From Pseudomonas sp. VD-NE ins (GTDB lineage Bacteria > Pseudomonadota > Gammaproteobacteria > Pseudomonadales > Pseudomonadaceae): a stretch of 64,000 bases of DNA. The translations under genes were made by a program, and so were the position numbers. Of the stretch, positions 40,038 to 51,014 are shown piece after piece. The notes under the pieces are model-generated. The model was not told where the DNA came from and made no database searches. It saw only the letters and a program-made list of their open reading frames with translations. The stretch is from contig NZ_CP134772.1 in the NCBI RefSeq assembly GCF_031882575.1, positions 5,096,501 to 5,160,500 of the forward strand, read 5' to 3'. The stretch's first letter is position 1; every line of letters starts with the position of its first letter.

Positions 40038-40349
40038 GCTTACCCCCTAACGGCGATTGAATTCATCCAACAGGTGCAGACCCACTCTAGCAAGGCAACC
40101 GACACCCCGCAGCCCTGATTGGCTGCAAACGCTGCGACAAATCGACCGACGCTATGCCGCTGGCCGGGCTGATTTGAGTAGCCGCAGGCTTTGCTGTTAA
40201 ATAGACAGTGTGTCGCCATGCCCCATTTTTCGGGGCGTTGCGCATAGGCTGATGCCGTGAACGTGTCCACCGCCTCTTATTTTGTTCCGAAGCGAACCGT
40301 GCGCCTTCAGCTCTTCCTTGTGAGCCGTCATAAACGTGAGCCAATCAAA
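40038..40349. other. Divergent gap between dps and the membrane cold-shock-domain gene
   Basis: 312 bp, no supported gene. It must hold both promoters, but I cannot assign -35/-10 pairs or an OxyR site with confidence. Confidence 0.4.
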
Positions 40350-40952
40350 ATGTTGAAAATCGTCCACCTGCTAATGGGCGCAGCAGCATTGCTGCTGTCG
40401 TTCATACCTAGCTTGAAATCCGAAGCCGTTCCCTACCTGCAACAACCCGATGCACTTTACCTGGCCTTTTTCGGCCTGCTGAACCTGGTGATTGCCCCAG
40501 TGATTCCTTTCTGGAACAAAGGCCCTCGTCAGCATCTGCAAAACCTCGTCAGCGCTCTTCTGGTACTGACCGTTGTCCTGCAAACCCTGACCCTGATCGC
40601 CCCGATGCCCGTCATCGCCGGTCAGCCAGCCGTGCTGTTCACCTTGGTGATTGCACTGGTTGCGGTGGTCTTGCACCTGGCCGTCAGCTTCTATCGTTCT
40701 TCACCGACTGCCGCTCCGACCAGCTATGACATGACCAATCGTGATACCGGTACCGTCAAGTGGTTCAACACCTCCAAAGGCTTCGGCTTTATCTCCCGGG
40801 ATTCCGGCGATGATATTTTCGTGCACTTTCGCGCGATCCGTGGCGAAGGTCACCGCGTCCTGGTCGAAGGCCAGCGCGTGGAGTTCTCGGTAATGAACCG
40901 GGACAAGGGCCTGCAAGCCGAGGACGTGATCGCCGCTCTGCCGCGACGCTGA
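40350..40952 (+). CDS. Membrane-anchored cold-shock-domain protein
   Basis: 200 residues. The first about 120 residues are hydrophobic, with four likely membrane helices (about 3-20, 31-50, 63-80, 88-110). A short linker ([16 protein letters not shown]) leads to a complete cold shock domain from about 134: [31 protein letters not shown], so both RNP motifs are intact. The RNA-binding domain should face the cytoplasm. The start at 40350 has CGTGAG 10-15 bases before; an upstream frame to 40257 gives unlikely sequence. The family is conserved in Pseudomonas but I know of no described function. Confidence 0.85.
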   Translation: MLKIVHLLMGAAALLLSFIPSLKSEAVPYLQQPDALYLAFFGLLNLVIAPVIPFWNKGPRQHLQNLVSALLVLTVVLQTLTLIAPMPVIAGQPAVLFTLVIALVAVVLHLAVSFYRSSPTAAPTSYDMTNRDTGTVKWFNTSKGFGFISRDSGDDIFVHFRAIRGEGHRVLVEGQRVEFSVMNRDKGLQAEDVIAALPRR

Positions 40953-40962
40953 TCCAAGGCAT

Positions 40963-41000
40963 AAAAAAACCGCGAGCAGCGTGCTGTTCGCGGTTTTTTT
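40963..41000. terminator. Bidirectional terminator
   Basis: AAAAAAACCGCGAGCAG and CTGTTCGCGGTTTTTTT pair around CGTG. It has T runs on both strands and serves both convergent genes. Confidence 0.92.
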
Positions 41001-41023
41001 ACGCCTGATGAAAAGTACCTGAA

Positions 41024-41230
41024 TCAGTAGTGCGGCGGTGGCGTCTCATCCTCGAAGGACTCGAACTGGCCGACCATTTCTTCCTGGCGCTTGAGCAGGG
41101 CCGCCATCTGCAATTGCAGGCGCTCGACCACGCGCTGCTGAGCCACCAGCACGTCGTTCAACGCCTGAATGGTGTCGTCCTGAAACGCCAGGCGGCTTTC
41201 CAGATCGGTAACGCGATCTTCCAGGCTCAT
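41024..41230 (-). CDS. slyX: SlyX family protein
   Basis: 68 residues, almost all coiled coil ([26 protein letters not shown]) with the PPPHY-like C-terminus (ETPPPHY) of SlyX. Function unknown. It starts 3 bases after the HIT gene stop, so the two are co-transcribed. Confidence 0.93.
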   Translation of the reverse strand: MSLEDRVTDLESRLAFQDDTIQALNDVLVAQQRVVERLQLQMAALLKRQEEMVGQFESFEDETPPPHY

Positions 41231-41233
41231 GAC

Positions 41234-41659
41234 TCAGCCCTCCAAAAAAGTGAAATGCTCGGTCAGGACCAGACGCAACCGTTCGCGAATGGCGGCGACC
41301 TGCTCGGCACTGTAAGGCTTGGCCGGGTGCTTGCCCCAGACCGGCGCCGGCCAGGCTGCGTCGTCGCGTTTGCGCACAATCACATGCATGTGCAACTGGC
41401 TGACAACATTACCCAAGGTCGCGACGTTCATTTTGTCGGCATCGAACAGGTCCTTGAGCAGCTCAGCCAGCGCGGTGGTTTCCTGCCACAGCTGCTGTTG
41501 ATCGGCGACATCCAACTGAAACAACTCACTGATATCGTCGCGACGAGGCACCAGGATGAACCAAGGGTAACTTGCATCATTGGACAGCAGCAGTCGGCAG
41601 AGAGGGAAATCACCGATGGTCAGCGTGTCCTGTTGAAGTCGTGAATCTAAAGCAAACAC
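41234..41659 (-). CDS. HIT-domain hydrolase
   Basis: 141 residues from a GTG start at 41659, supported by GGGAG 9-13 bases upstream; longer frames reaching 41857 have no family match. The histidine-triad motif is present as SQLHMHVIVR: the middle and last histidines are kept, while the first position is Gln, as in several bacterial HIT-like subgroups. These enzymes hydrolyse nucleotide-phosphoramidate or dinucleotide bonds; the substrate is unknown. Forms a unit with slyX. Confidence 0.85.
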   Translation of the reverse strand: MFALDSRLQQDTLTIGDFPLCRLLLSNDASYPWFILVPRRDDISELFQLDVADQQQLWQETTALAELLKDLFDADKMNVATLGNVVSQLHMHVIVRKRDDAAWPAPVWGKHPAKPYSAEQVAAIRERLRLVLTEHFTFLEG

Positions 41660-42553
41660 TGAGCGTACTCCCGGCTGATCTTGTTTATTCAGCTTAGCGG
41701 CGTTCCACACGGACAGCGCACCAAGCGACAGGACCGCAGCATACCTGCGAATGCGCCAGCCTTCACGACGACGGTGTACCCGGTCGCCCTGCCAACGCCC
41801 CGACATGTGACATTTGCGAGTACAACGCACCAGCATGAAACCAGCATCGACGCTCAACCCGAAAAATGACCGAAAACAGCAGAGGCGCTCAGTGTCATCA
41901 CCCGCGCAAGCTGTATGAATTCAGAACAGCTGTAAATTTTTTTGCACCAAAACCGCACAGTGCGTCTACGCTCACTGCGTCGGGCATCCGCCAAATACTC
42001 ACTGACGGGGTGAACCGGTAACGTTTTTGGTTGTCATGCGCGCTTTTCGGCGTGGCAACACCATAGGAGAAATGGCGTCAAGCACTGAAAAAATCAGGCT
42101 TGAAGCCCAGCTTTCACAAGGTTTTCACAAGCGCAGGCGGGTGTTCAGAAAAATAACCGCAACGAAATTACGGTTTGTGCACGCTTGTTGCATTCGTACC
42201 CATATGGACTATAAGCGCACCACTGGAAGTGGATGCCTTAAGCCCCATAAGAACAGTGGCAGGGTTGCCCGATGGAGATTCAAGTGTTTTGCCAGGGACT
42301 CTTTTTTACCGATGCAAAAAGGCCCATAAACAGCGAGAAAGTTGTCAGTCCGGCTGCATTGGTACTGTGAATTTGCGACATCCACCGCGCCATTTGCGAC
42401 AACGTCGTAAAGAAGGTGAAAGGTTAGATTCGCAAGTATCGCCAACATTGTCGGCGTGATATAAGTTTGCGCCGACACAAAAAGAAAGAGCCGCCCAGAT
42501 AATAAAACAGGTGGGACGGCAGTACTCTTCTAAAACCAAAGGAGCAAATCACG
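41660..42553 (+). other. 894-bp region before the porin gene
   Basis: No convincing gene. Short open frames at 42027-42329 and 42175-42459 have no codon bias or recognisable sequence. The last 200 bp are the likely porin promoter and leader, including two ATTTGCGACA repeats (separate entry). The length suggests complex control or a lost gene. Confidence 0.5.
42371..42401. promoter_or_regulatory. Two direct ATTTGCGACA repeats, candidate ArgR site
   Basis: ATTTGCGACA occurs at 42371-42380 and 42392-42401, 21 bp apart (two helical turns). On the other strand each reads TGTCGCAAAT, containing the TGTCGC half-site of Pseudomonas ArgR, which binds tandem half-sites. P. aeruginosa oprD is activated by ArgR. 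Confidence 0.4.
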
Positions 42554-43903
42554 ATGCGCGTGATGAAGTGGAGCATGATCGCACTGGCAGTTGCTGCAGC
42601 AGCCAGTACTCAAATGGCTACGGCCGCACCGTTTGTAAGTGACCAGTCTGAAGCCAAAGGTTTTGTTGAAGACGCAAAACTCACCGAGACGTTGAAGAAC
42701 TACTACTTCAACCGCGACAACAAGAACGGCGGCCACGACCAGAAAGACTGGACCCAGGGTTTCCTCGGCAACTTCACCTCCGGTTATACCCAAGGTACCG
42801 TTGGTGTAGGCATTGATGCTTACGGCTATCTGGCCTTGAAACTGGATGGCGGTGACGGTACTTCCGGTACTGGCAACATGAGCCGTAGCGATACCGTCAA
42901 GGCCAACGGCTATGCTCACGACGTCAACGACAGTCAGGGCAAGGCTGGCGCGTCCATCAAGTTCCGCGTTTCCAAAACCGAACTGAAATTCGGCGACATG
43001 CAGCCAAGCACCTCTCCGGTGTTCGCTGTTGGCGGTTCCCGTATCCTTCCGCAAACTGCCACTGGCTTCCAGTTGCAGAGCAGCGAAGTCAAAGACCTTG
43101 ACCTCGAAGCCGGCCACTTCTACTCGGCTTCCAGCCAAGACAAAAACGCCCGTAACGGCGGCCTGTACGCCAACTACGCGGGTGTAGAAGCCGACACGAT
43201 CGACTACTTCGGCGGCAAATACAGCATCACCGAAAACCTGAGCGCCTCGCTCTACGGTGCCAAGCTGGAAGATATCTGGAACCAGTACTACGCCAACGTG
43301 AACCTCACCACTCCATTCAGTGGTGACACTTCGCTGAACACTGACTTCAACATCTACCGCACCACCGATACCGGTGACAAGCTGGCCGGTGACATCAGCA
43401 ACACCGCCTTCTCCCTGGCAACCGCGCTGTCGTTCCTGAAGGCACACACCTTCACCCTGGCCTTCCAGAAGGTCAACGGCGATACCCCGTTCGACTACAT
43501 CGGCGTGGGCAAGAACAACCGTGGTGGCGACTCGATCTTCCTGGCTAACTCCATCCAGTACTCTGACTTCAACGGTCCTGGCGAGAAATCCGTTCAAGCT
43601 CGCTACGACCTGAAAATGGCCGAGTATGGCGTTCCAGGCCTGAGCTTCATGGTTCGTTACGTTAAAGGTTGGGACATCGACGGTACCAGCACTCCAGCGG
43701 GCAGCCCTTACACCGGCCTGTACGGTGAAGATGGCAAACACCACGAAACCAACTTTGAAGCCAAGTATGTTGTTCAAACTGGCCCAGCCAAAGACCTGTC
43801 CTTCCGCATTCGTCAAGCATGGCACACTGCCAACGCCGACCAAGGCGAAGGCGACGTCAAAGAGTTCCGCCTGATCACCGAATACCCACTGAACATCTTG
43901 TAA
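42554..43903 (+). CDS. OprD-family outer-membrane porin
   Basis: 449 residues. A signal peptide ends about ATAA|PF (25). The mature protein begins SDQSEAKGFVEDAKLTETLKNYYFNRD, typical of the OprD/OprE/OprQ porins, and continues as an 18-strand barrel with motifs AGASIKFRVSKTELKFGDM and GGRI-like GGSRILPQT. It ends EFRLITEYPLNIL with a terminal strand. Such porins admit specific small molecules, often amino acids or aromatic acids. AAAGGAG lies 11-17 bases upstream. It looks nearest to the OprE/OprQ branch, but I cannot fix the substrate. A strong terminator follows. Confidence 0.93.
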   Translation: MRVMKWSMIALAVAAAASTQMATAAPFVSDQSEAKGFVEDAKLTETLKNYYFNRDNKNGGHDQKDWTQGFLGNFTSGYTQGTVGVGIDAYGYLALKLDGGDGTSGTGNMSRSDTVKANGYAHDVNDSQGKAGASIKFRVSKTELKFGDMQPSTSPVFAVGGSRILPQTATGFQLQSSEVKDLDLEAGHFYSASSQDKNARNGGLYANYAGVEADTIDYFGGKYSITENLSASLYGAKLEDIWNQYYANVNLTTPFSGDTSLNTDFNIYRTTDTGDKLAGDISNTAFSLATALSFLKAHTFTLAFQKVNGDTPFDYIGVGKNNRGGDSIFLANSIQYSDFNGPGEKSVQARYDLKMAEYGVPGLSFMVRYVKGWDIDGTSTPAGSPYTGLYGEDGKHHETNFEAKYVVQTGPAKDLSFRIRQAWHTANADQGEGDVKEFRLITEYPLNIL

Positions 43904-43928
43904 TCATCAGTGGTTAGTTTGGAAGCAT

Positions 43929-43961
43929 AAAAAAAGGCCCATCTCGCGATGGGCCTTTTTT
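43929..43961. terminator. Bidirectional terminator after the porin
   Basis: AGGCCCATCTCGCGATGGGCCT flanked by A and T runs, between convergent porin and mscS genes. Confidence 0.93.
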
Positions 43962-44021
43962 ATTGCCTGTCATTTGCAATAGTTGCCTGACCGACAAGTC
44001 AGGCAATTAATTAGCAACCTA

Positions 44022-44864
44022 TCATTGTGTAGCCGATTCCTGCACCACACGAATCACCCGTTGTGGAAAAGGAATATCAATGCCGGCAGTCTTTAAACGA
44101 TCACGCGACTGTTCGTTAAACATGAACATCACATCCCAGTAGTCTGCAGTTTTAACCCACACACGCAGGGAAACAGTGATCGAACTGTCGCCCAAGGTCG
44201 AAATCACGGCTTGCGGTGCAGGATCCTGCAACACACGCTCATCCTTGGCCAGATCAAGCAGCACCTGACGGGCCTTTTGCAGATCGGCTTCGTAATCCAC
44301 GCCGACATCAAACACGACCTTGCGAGTCGGCTGACGGTTGGTGTTGGTGATAATGCCGTTCGACAGGTTGCCGTTTGGCACGATGATGGTTTTGTTGTCA
44401 CCGGTACGCAGCACGGTGTGGAAGATCTGGATGCTGTCGACTGTACCCGATACGCCTTGCGCTTCGATCCAGTCACCGATCCGGAACGGACGGAACAGCA
44501 GAATCAGCACGCCGCCAGCGAAGTTCGCCAGGCTGCCCTGCAACGCCAGACCGATGGCCAGGCCGGCAGCACCGATCGCTGCAACGAAGGAGGTGGTTTC
44601 AACACCGATCATCGAAGCGACGCTGACAATCAGCAGCACTTTGAGAATGATGTTCGCCAGACTGCTGATAAAGCCTTGCAGTGCCAGATCGGCATTGCGC
44701 AGGGCCAGCAGGCCACCGAGTTTTTGCGTGACCTTGTTGATCAGCCACCAGCCGATGGCCAGGGTAATGACCGCCAGCAGCACACGGCTGCCGTATTCCA
44801 TGATCATCGGGATCCACGCCTGGGATGCCTTGACCAGGTTGTCCACCTCAGCATTCAAATCCAT
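44022..44864 (-). CDS. Small-conductance mechanosensitive channel (MscS family)
   Basis: 280 residues, close to E. coli MscS (286). Three membrane helices (about 20-45, 65-85, 93-125); the pore helix has the Gly/Ala pattern AIGAAGLAIGLALQGSLANFAGG. The beta domain contains VPNGNLSNGIITN, the family hallmark. It releases solutes when turgor rises. It lies next to yajQ, the same order as in P. aeruginosa. Confidence 0.93.
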   Translation of the reverse strand: MDLNAEVDNLVKASQAWIPMIMEYGSRVLLAVITLAIGWWLINKVTQKLGGLLALRNADLALQGFISSLANIILKVLLIVSVASMIGVETTSFVAAIGAAGLAIGLALQGSLANFAGGVLILLFRPFRIGDWIEAQGVSGTVDSIQIFHTVLRTGDNKTIIVPNGNLSNGIITNTNRQPTRKVVFDVGVDYEADLQKARQVLLDLAKDERVLQDPAPQAVISTLGDSSITVSLRVWVKTADYWDVMFMFNEQSRDRLKTAGIDIPFPQRVIRVVQESATQ

Positions 44865-44940
44865 GTTCTATCTCCTGATTTCCGGCCATTCGGCACGCGA
44901 AAAATAAGCGGCAGAAAGCCGCCGGGTGTACACAAAACAA

Positions 44941-45029
44941 TGTGGGAGCGAGCTTGCTCGCGAAGGCGGTGTGTCAGTCAACTCATTGCTGAATGACATA
45001 CAGCTTTCGCGAGCAAGCTCGCTCCCACA
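44941..45029. repeat. REPIN-type inverted repeat
   Basis: TGTGGGAGCGAGCTTGCTCG at 44941 with its complement ending at 45029, between mscS and yajQ. Confidence 0.9.
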
Positions 45030-45045
45030 GGTCATCTGACCGAGC

Positions 45046-46589
<1,544 letters not shown>

Positions 46590-46634
46590 GCAGCGGCTAC
46601 GCTGGCCACTTGTTCCTTTGTTGCGATAAACCTG

Positions 46635-48671
46635 ATGCCATTGCGCCAGCGTCTCGAAAACCTGCCGGTCGGCCAGAAACTGCTGGCCGCCCTGCTGGTG
46701 CTGTTGACCACCGTCCTGCTGGTCGCCAACCTGACCTTTATCAGTGCCGCCTATTACATCTCCCAGGAAAGCATGGCACCGCAGGCCTTGCAGACCATCG
46801 GCCGGCTGATTTCCAACCCGAGCCTGGTCAGCGAAGCGCTGCAATCCCCGCAAAGCGCCGAGCGCCTGCTCAAAGAACTCGACAGTTATTCACCACTGCG
46901 CGCCGCCGCCCTGTATGACGGCAAGGGTGAACGGCTGGCGCAAGTCCAGCGCGGCGACAAACTCAACCTGCCGGAACGCTATCGACACATCGAAGCGTGG
47001 CAACTGACCGAGTTTCGCAGCAACCAGCTGATCACTCTGCCCCGCCCCGGCACTGCGCCGGGCCATCTGTTGCTGGTCGCCAGCAGCGAACTGCCGATGG
47101 CGTTCTACACCGGCACCCTGACTGCAAGCCTCGGCATCCTGATTTTCAGCGTATTGCTGTGGCTGGTGATTGCCCGGCAGATCAAGCGCCTGATCACCCG
47201 GCCGATTCATCAGCTTGAGGAGTTGTCGCGTCAGGTCACCCGCGAAGAGAACTACGCCCTGCGCGCCTCGCGCGGCAACCATGACGAAATCGGCAGCCTC
47301 GCCGAGGCATTCAACACCATGCTCTCGCGCATCGAAGCCCGCGAGCAGCAGCTCAAACGCGCCCGCGATGACTCGCAAGCCGCTTACGATCAGGCGCAGG
47401 GTCTGGCCGAGGAAACCCGCCACACCAACCGCAAACTGGAACTGGAAGTCCAGGTGCGCAGCAAAATCGAGAAGAAGCTCACCGGCTTCCAGAACTACCT
47501 CAACAGCATCATCGACTCGATGCCCTCGGCGCTGATCGCCCTCGACGAGCAGCTCTACGTCACCCAGTGGAACCAGGAGGCCAGCGCCCTTTCCGGCACG
47601 CGGCTGGACGAAGCACTTAACCAGCCGATCTTTCTTGCCTTCGAACCGCTCAAGCCGTTTCTGCCGCAACTCAAGCAGACCGTCGAGCAGCACACCGTGG
47701 CGAAAATCGAGCGAGTGACGTGGTTCAAGGACGATGAACCGAAGCATTACGCGCTGACGTTCTATCCATTGATGGGCGGTGCCGGGCGTGGCGTGGTGAT
47801 CCGTATCGACGACATTACCCAGCGTCTGTCGCTGGAAGAAATGATGGTGCAGTCGGAAAAAATGCTCTCGGTCGGTGGCCTCGCCGCTGGCATGGCCCAC
47901 GAAATCAATAACCCGCTGGGGGCGATACTGCACAACGTGCAGAACATTCGTCGACGCCTGTCCGCCGACCTGCCGAAGAACCTCGAAACCGCCGAGCAAT
48001 TGGGCATCGAACTGGACACGGTGAACCGCTACCTGCAGGGCCGCGAAGTGCCGCAACTGCTCGACGGCATTCAGCAGGCCGGCGCACGCGCGGCGAAAAT
48101 CGTCACCCACATGCTCAGCTTCAGCCGCCGCAGTACCCGGCAAATGGCGCCGTGCGATCTGCCGGCACTGATCGATCAAGCCGTGGAAATCGCCGGCAAC
48201 GACTTCGACCTGGCCATCGGCTTCGACTTCAAGGGGCAGGCGATCACCCGCCAGTTCGACCCGGCGCTCGGCCCGGTGCCGGGCACCGCCAACGAACTCG
48301 AGCAAGTGCTGCTCAACCTGCTGAAAAACGCCGCACAAGCCATTCACCAGCGTGAAGACGACAGTGAGCCGGGACGGATCATACTGCGCACCAAGCTCAA
48401 TCCACCGTGGGCCGAAATTCAGGTCGAGGACAACGGCATCGGCATGAGTGAGAACGTGCGCAAGCGCACCTTCGAGCCGTTCTTCACCACCAAGGAAATC
48501 GGTCAGGGCACCGGGCTGGGCTTGTCGGTGTCGTATTTCATCATTACCAACAATCACAAAGGACAAATGGAAGTGCAGTCAGCACCGGGCCAGGGCACCT
48601 GTTTCACCTTGCGCCTGCCGCTGACGCAGCCGTTGCCCATCGCTGCCGAAACCAATCAATTATCGAGGTAA
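46635..48671 (+). CDS. Sensor histidine kinase, orphan
   Basis: 678 residues. Membrane helix about 17-41, periplasmic domain of about 115 residues, second helix about 158-180, HAMP (about 181-235), coiled coil, PAS (about 285-395), HisKA with His422 in GLAAGMAHEINNPLG, and HATPase with NLLKNAAQA (N box), VEDNGIGM (G1) and GTGLGLSVSYF (G2). It should autophosphorylate and pass phosphate to a response regulator. None is encoded nearby; in P. aeruginosa a regulator gene lies close to the corresponding kinase. The periplasmic sensor has no recognised fold. Confidence 0.93.
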   Translation: MPLRQRLENLPVGQKLLAALLVLLTTVLLVANLTFISAAYYISQESMAPQALQTIGRLISNPSLVSEALQSPQSAERLLKELDSYSPLRAAALYDGKGERLAQVQRGDKLNLPERYRHIEAWQLTEFRSNQLITLPRPGTAPGHLLLVASSELPMAFYTGTLTASLGILIFSVLLWLVIARQIKRLITRPIHQLEELSRQVTREENYALRASRGNHDEIGSLAEAFNTMLSRIEAREQQLKRARDDSQAAYDQAQGLAEETRHTNRKLELEVQVRSKIEKKLTGFQNYLNSIIDSMPSALIALDEQLYVTQWNQEASALSGTRLDEALNQPIFLAFEPLKPFLPQLKQTVEQHTVAKIERVTWFKDDEPKHYALTFYPLMGGAGRGVVIRIDDITQRLSLEEMMVQSEKMLSVGGLAAGMAHEINNPLGAILHNVQNIRRRLSADLPKNLETAEQLGIELDTVNRYLQGREVPQLLDGIQQAGARAAKIVTHMLSFSRRSTRQMAPCDLPALIDQAVEIAGNDFDLAIGFDFKGQAITRQFDPALGPVPGTANELEQVLLNLLKNAAQAIHQREDDSEPGRIILRTKLNPPWAEIQVEDNGIGMSENVRKRTFEPFFTTKEIGQGTGLGLSVSYFIITNNHKGQMEVQSAPGQGTCFTLRLPLTQPLPIAAETNQLSR

Positions 48672-48674
48672 CCC

Positions 48675-49259
48675 ATGGGCTTTCGCCTGTCGAAAATCTA
48701 CACCCGCACCGGCGACAAAGGCGAAACCGGCCTTGGCGATGGCCGCCGCGTGCCCAAGGATCACCCGCGCATCGAGGCCATCGGCGAGGTCGATACGCTG
48801 AACAGTCAGGTCGGCGTGTTGCTGGCCGGGTTGATGGCCGAGCGCGACACGTTTCCTGAGTTGAATGAACTGATCGAGGTGCTGGCGCCTTGTCAGCATC
48901 GGCTGTTCGACCTCGGTGGCGAGCTGGCGATGCCGGAATATCAGGCGTTGAATGCGGCGGAAATCGAACGGCTGGAAGCGGCGATTGATGTGTGGAACGA
49001 GGAATTAGGGCCGCTGGAGAATTTCATTTTGCCGGGCGGGTCGATGCTGATTGCGCAGGCACATGTGTGCCGGAGCCTGGCGCGGAGTGCCGAACGGCGG
49101 TGTCAGCATTTGAATGCGATCGAGCCGTTGTCCGGTGTTGGCCTGGCGTATATCAATCGGTTGTCGGATTTGCTTTTTGTGGCGGCGCGGTTGATTGCGC
49201 GGCGGCAGGGGATTGCGGAGATTCTCTGGCAGCCGGCGGCAAAACCCACAGAGATGTAG
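48675..49259 (+). CDS. Cob(I)yrinic acid a,c-diamide adenosyltransferase, PduO type
   Basis: 194 residues. The ATP/cobalamin signature KIYTRTGDKGETGLGDGRRV lies at the N-terminus; later VDTLNSQVG and CRSLARSAERR are part of the trimer active site. It adenosylates cob(I)alamin. Three bases after the kinase gene, so probably co-transcribed, with GAGGTAA as ribosome site. Confidence 0.93.
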   Translation: MGFRLSKIYTRTGDKGETGLGDGRRVPKDHPRIEAIGEVDTLNSQVGVLLAGLMAERDTFPELNELIEVLAPCQHRLFDLGGELAMPEYQALNAAEIERLEAAIDVWNEELGPLENFILPGGSMLIAQAHVCRSLARSAERRCQHLNAIEPLSGVGLAYINRLSDLLFVAARLIARRQGIAEILWQPAAKPTEM

Positions 49260-49275
49260 CGCCTGATCGGCCGCT

Positions 49276-49365
49276 ATCGCTGGCAAGCCAGCTCCCACAG
49301 GTTTCGAGTTGTACACAACACTTGTGAACGACACAAAGCCTTGTGGGAGCTGGCTTGGCCAGCGA
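49276..49365. repeat. Inverted REP pair, opposite configuration
   Basis: ATCGCTGGCAAGCCAGCTCC (49276-) first, then TGTGGGAGCTGGCTTGG (49342-49365). The arms are those of 3965-4053 but in reversed order, so the palindrome cores face outward. Confidence 0.85.
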
Positions 49366-49380
49366 AGAGGCCGGCAGCCG

Positions 49381-50328
49381 TTACAGAGAATCAGGCCAGA
49401 ACGCGCGAATCCCCGCCACGCCTTGTGCACCAACGCCCCAGGCTTTTTCGCGCTCAGCCGGGCCAACCCCGCCCAACAGAAACACCGGCTTACTGAAGCC
49501 TTCAATCAACGCCTCAGCCTGCTCCCAGCCCAACGGCCGCGCGTCCGGGTGCGTCAAGGTCGGCTGCACTGGCGACAGCGTGACGAAATCCACGCCCATC
49601 TGCTCGGCCAGCGCCAGCTCTTCGGCGTTGTGGCACGACGCCGCCAACCAGCGCTCCGCCGGCAATGGCCGCCCCGCCGCTGCGTATTTACGCAATTGTG
49701 CGGAGGTGATGTGCCAGCCGGCAGACGGGAAATCGCCGAGCCACTCGAACGGCCCCTTGATCATCAACTGCGCCTTACCCGCACACAGGCCGGCCGCATC
49801 GACCGCCAGATCGCGGTATTTGGGGTCATAGCCATTCGGCGCACGTAGCTGAATCAACTTGATCCCGCCGGCAATTGCCTTCTGGATTCCGCGCAGCAGA
49901 GCCGGGGTTTCCAGGTCCTCCGGCGTAATCAAGTACTCCGCAGGCAAACGCGCGGCGGCAACGATCGGCTGGTTGGCGGCCGGAAACTCGTAGTTCGCCA
50001 GTTCTTTCGCCGTGACCCAGGCCAACGGCTGCCCTTCGGCACCGTGCGGTTCGCCGCTGAAGTCCGACACTTCCCAGACATCCAGCAGCACCTGCTTGTC
50101 CGGGTAATCGTGACGCACTTTGATCAGCGGTCGCGCGGCACCAACGACGATGGCCAACTCTTCGTGCAATTCGCGAGAGAGCGCGCTTTCGACCGACTCG
50201 TCGGCCTCGACCTTGCCGCCGGGAAACTCCCACAGACCGCCCTGATGCTGGGTGTCGGCGCGGCGGGCGATGAGGATCTTGCCGCTGTCGTCACGGATGA
50301 CGGCAGCGGCGACGTGTACGCGTTTCAC
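49381..50328 (-). CDS. mutT: Nudix hydrolase (MutT) fused to a thiamine-phosphate-synthase-like domain
   Basis: 315 residues. The N-terminal MutT domain (about 1-130) has a complete Nudix box: GGKVEADESVESALSRELHE plus EL. It should hydrolyse 8-oxo-dGTP. The C-terminal part (about 140-315) is a TIM barrel of the ThiE/TenI type (GIKLIQLRAPNGYDP, GWHITSAQLRKY, CHNAEELALAE, DFVTLSPVQPTLTHP, PVFLLGGV). The fusion occurs in Pseudomonas and relatives; the job of the second domain is not known. Start is GTG at 50328, overlapping the gst stop by 4 bases (GTGA). Confidence 0.93.
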   Translation of the reverse strand: MKRVHVAAAVIRDDSGKILIARRADTQHQGGLWEFPGGKVEADESVESALSRELHEELAIVVGAARPLIKVRHDYPDKQVLLDVWEVSDFSGEPHGAEGQPLAWVTAKELANYEFPAANQPIVAAARLPAEYLITPEDLETPALLRGIQKAIAGGIKLIQLRAPNGYDPKYRDLAVDAAGLCAGKAQLMIKGPFEWLGDFPSAGWHITSAQLRKYAAAGRPLPAERWLAASCHNAEELALAEQMGVDFVTLSPVQPTLTHPDARPLGWEQAEALIEGFSKPVFLLGGVGPAEREKAWGVGAQGVAGIRAFWPDSL

Positions 50329-50957
50329 GGAATCAACTCCTCCAGTCCAGCCTTTTGCCACGCTTTGAAGGCGGGCCATTGGTAGACGGTTTCAACATAG
50401 GCTTGGTCGGCGGCCGGCAGCTGCACTTGGTAGGTGCGCAGACGCACGGCAATCGGGGCGAAGAACGCATCGGCCAGACTGACGCGACCAAACAGATAGG
50501 GACCGCTTTCGGTGGCGGCAGCACGGCACTCGGCCCACAGCGCGAGCATGCGTTCGATGTCGACCTTCACTTCCGGCGGCACCGGGTTGAGCGGTGCGTC
50601 ATGGCTGAGGTTGAACGGCATGTGATTGCGCATGGCGAAAAAGCCGCTGTGCATTTGTGCGCAAGCGGACCGGGCCTGGGCGCGGGCGTAAATATCGCTC
50701 GGCCAGAGTTGCTCGGACGGAAACTGCTCGGCGAGGTATTCGGCGATGGCTAATGAGTCAGCGATGGTCCCGCGCGAGGTTTGCAGCAGCGGGACCTTGG
50801 CGGTCGGCGAGTGCTTGAGCAGCAGCTCACGAGTGTCGGGCTTGCCGAGTTTGATCAGCTCTTCGCTGTAGGGTGCGCCGGTCAACTCTACGGCCAGGGC
50901 GGCGCGCAGGGACCAGGAGGAAAGTAGTTTGTCGCCGATGATCAGGTGCAGGGACAT
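50325..50957 (-). CDS. Glutathione S-transferase family protein
   Basis: 210 residues. N-terminal thioredoxin-like domain: SWSLRAALAVELTG (the serine is a candidate glutathione activator), KVPLL (cis-proline) and DSLAIAEYLAE (Glu/Asp-Ser glutathione contact). Helical C-terminal domain. Substrate unknown. It overlaps mutT by 4 bases, as in P. aeruginosa. Confidence 0.92.
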   Translation of the reverse strand: MSLHLIIGDKLLSSWSLRAALAVELTGAPYSEELIKLGKPDTRELLLKHSPTAKVPLLQTSRGTIADSLAIAEYLAEQFPSEQLWPSDIYARAQARSACAQMHSGFFAMRNHMPFNLSHDAPLNPVPPEVKVDIERMLALWAECRAAATESGPYLFGRVSLADAFFAPIAVRLRTYQVQLPAADQAYVETVYQWPAFKAWQKAGLEELIP

Positions 50958-51014
50958 GGGTGAGTACCTTCTTGTCAGGGAAACAATCCAGAATTTCTGG
51001 CGTCTGTTCGTCCG

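Noticed and set aside
42027..42459. Two short open frames upstream of the porin
   Set aside because: No codon bias, no motif, rich in rare codons, and they overlap each other in different frames. Treated as leader DNA.
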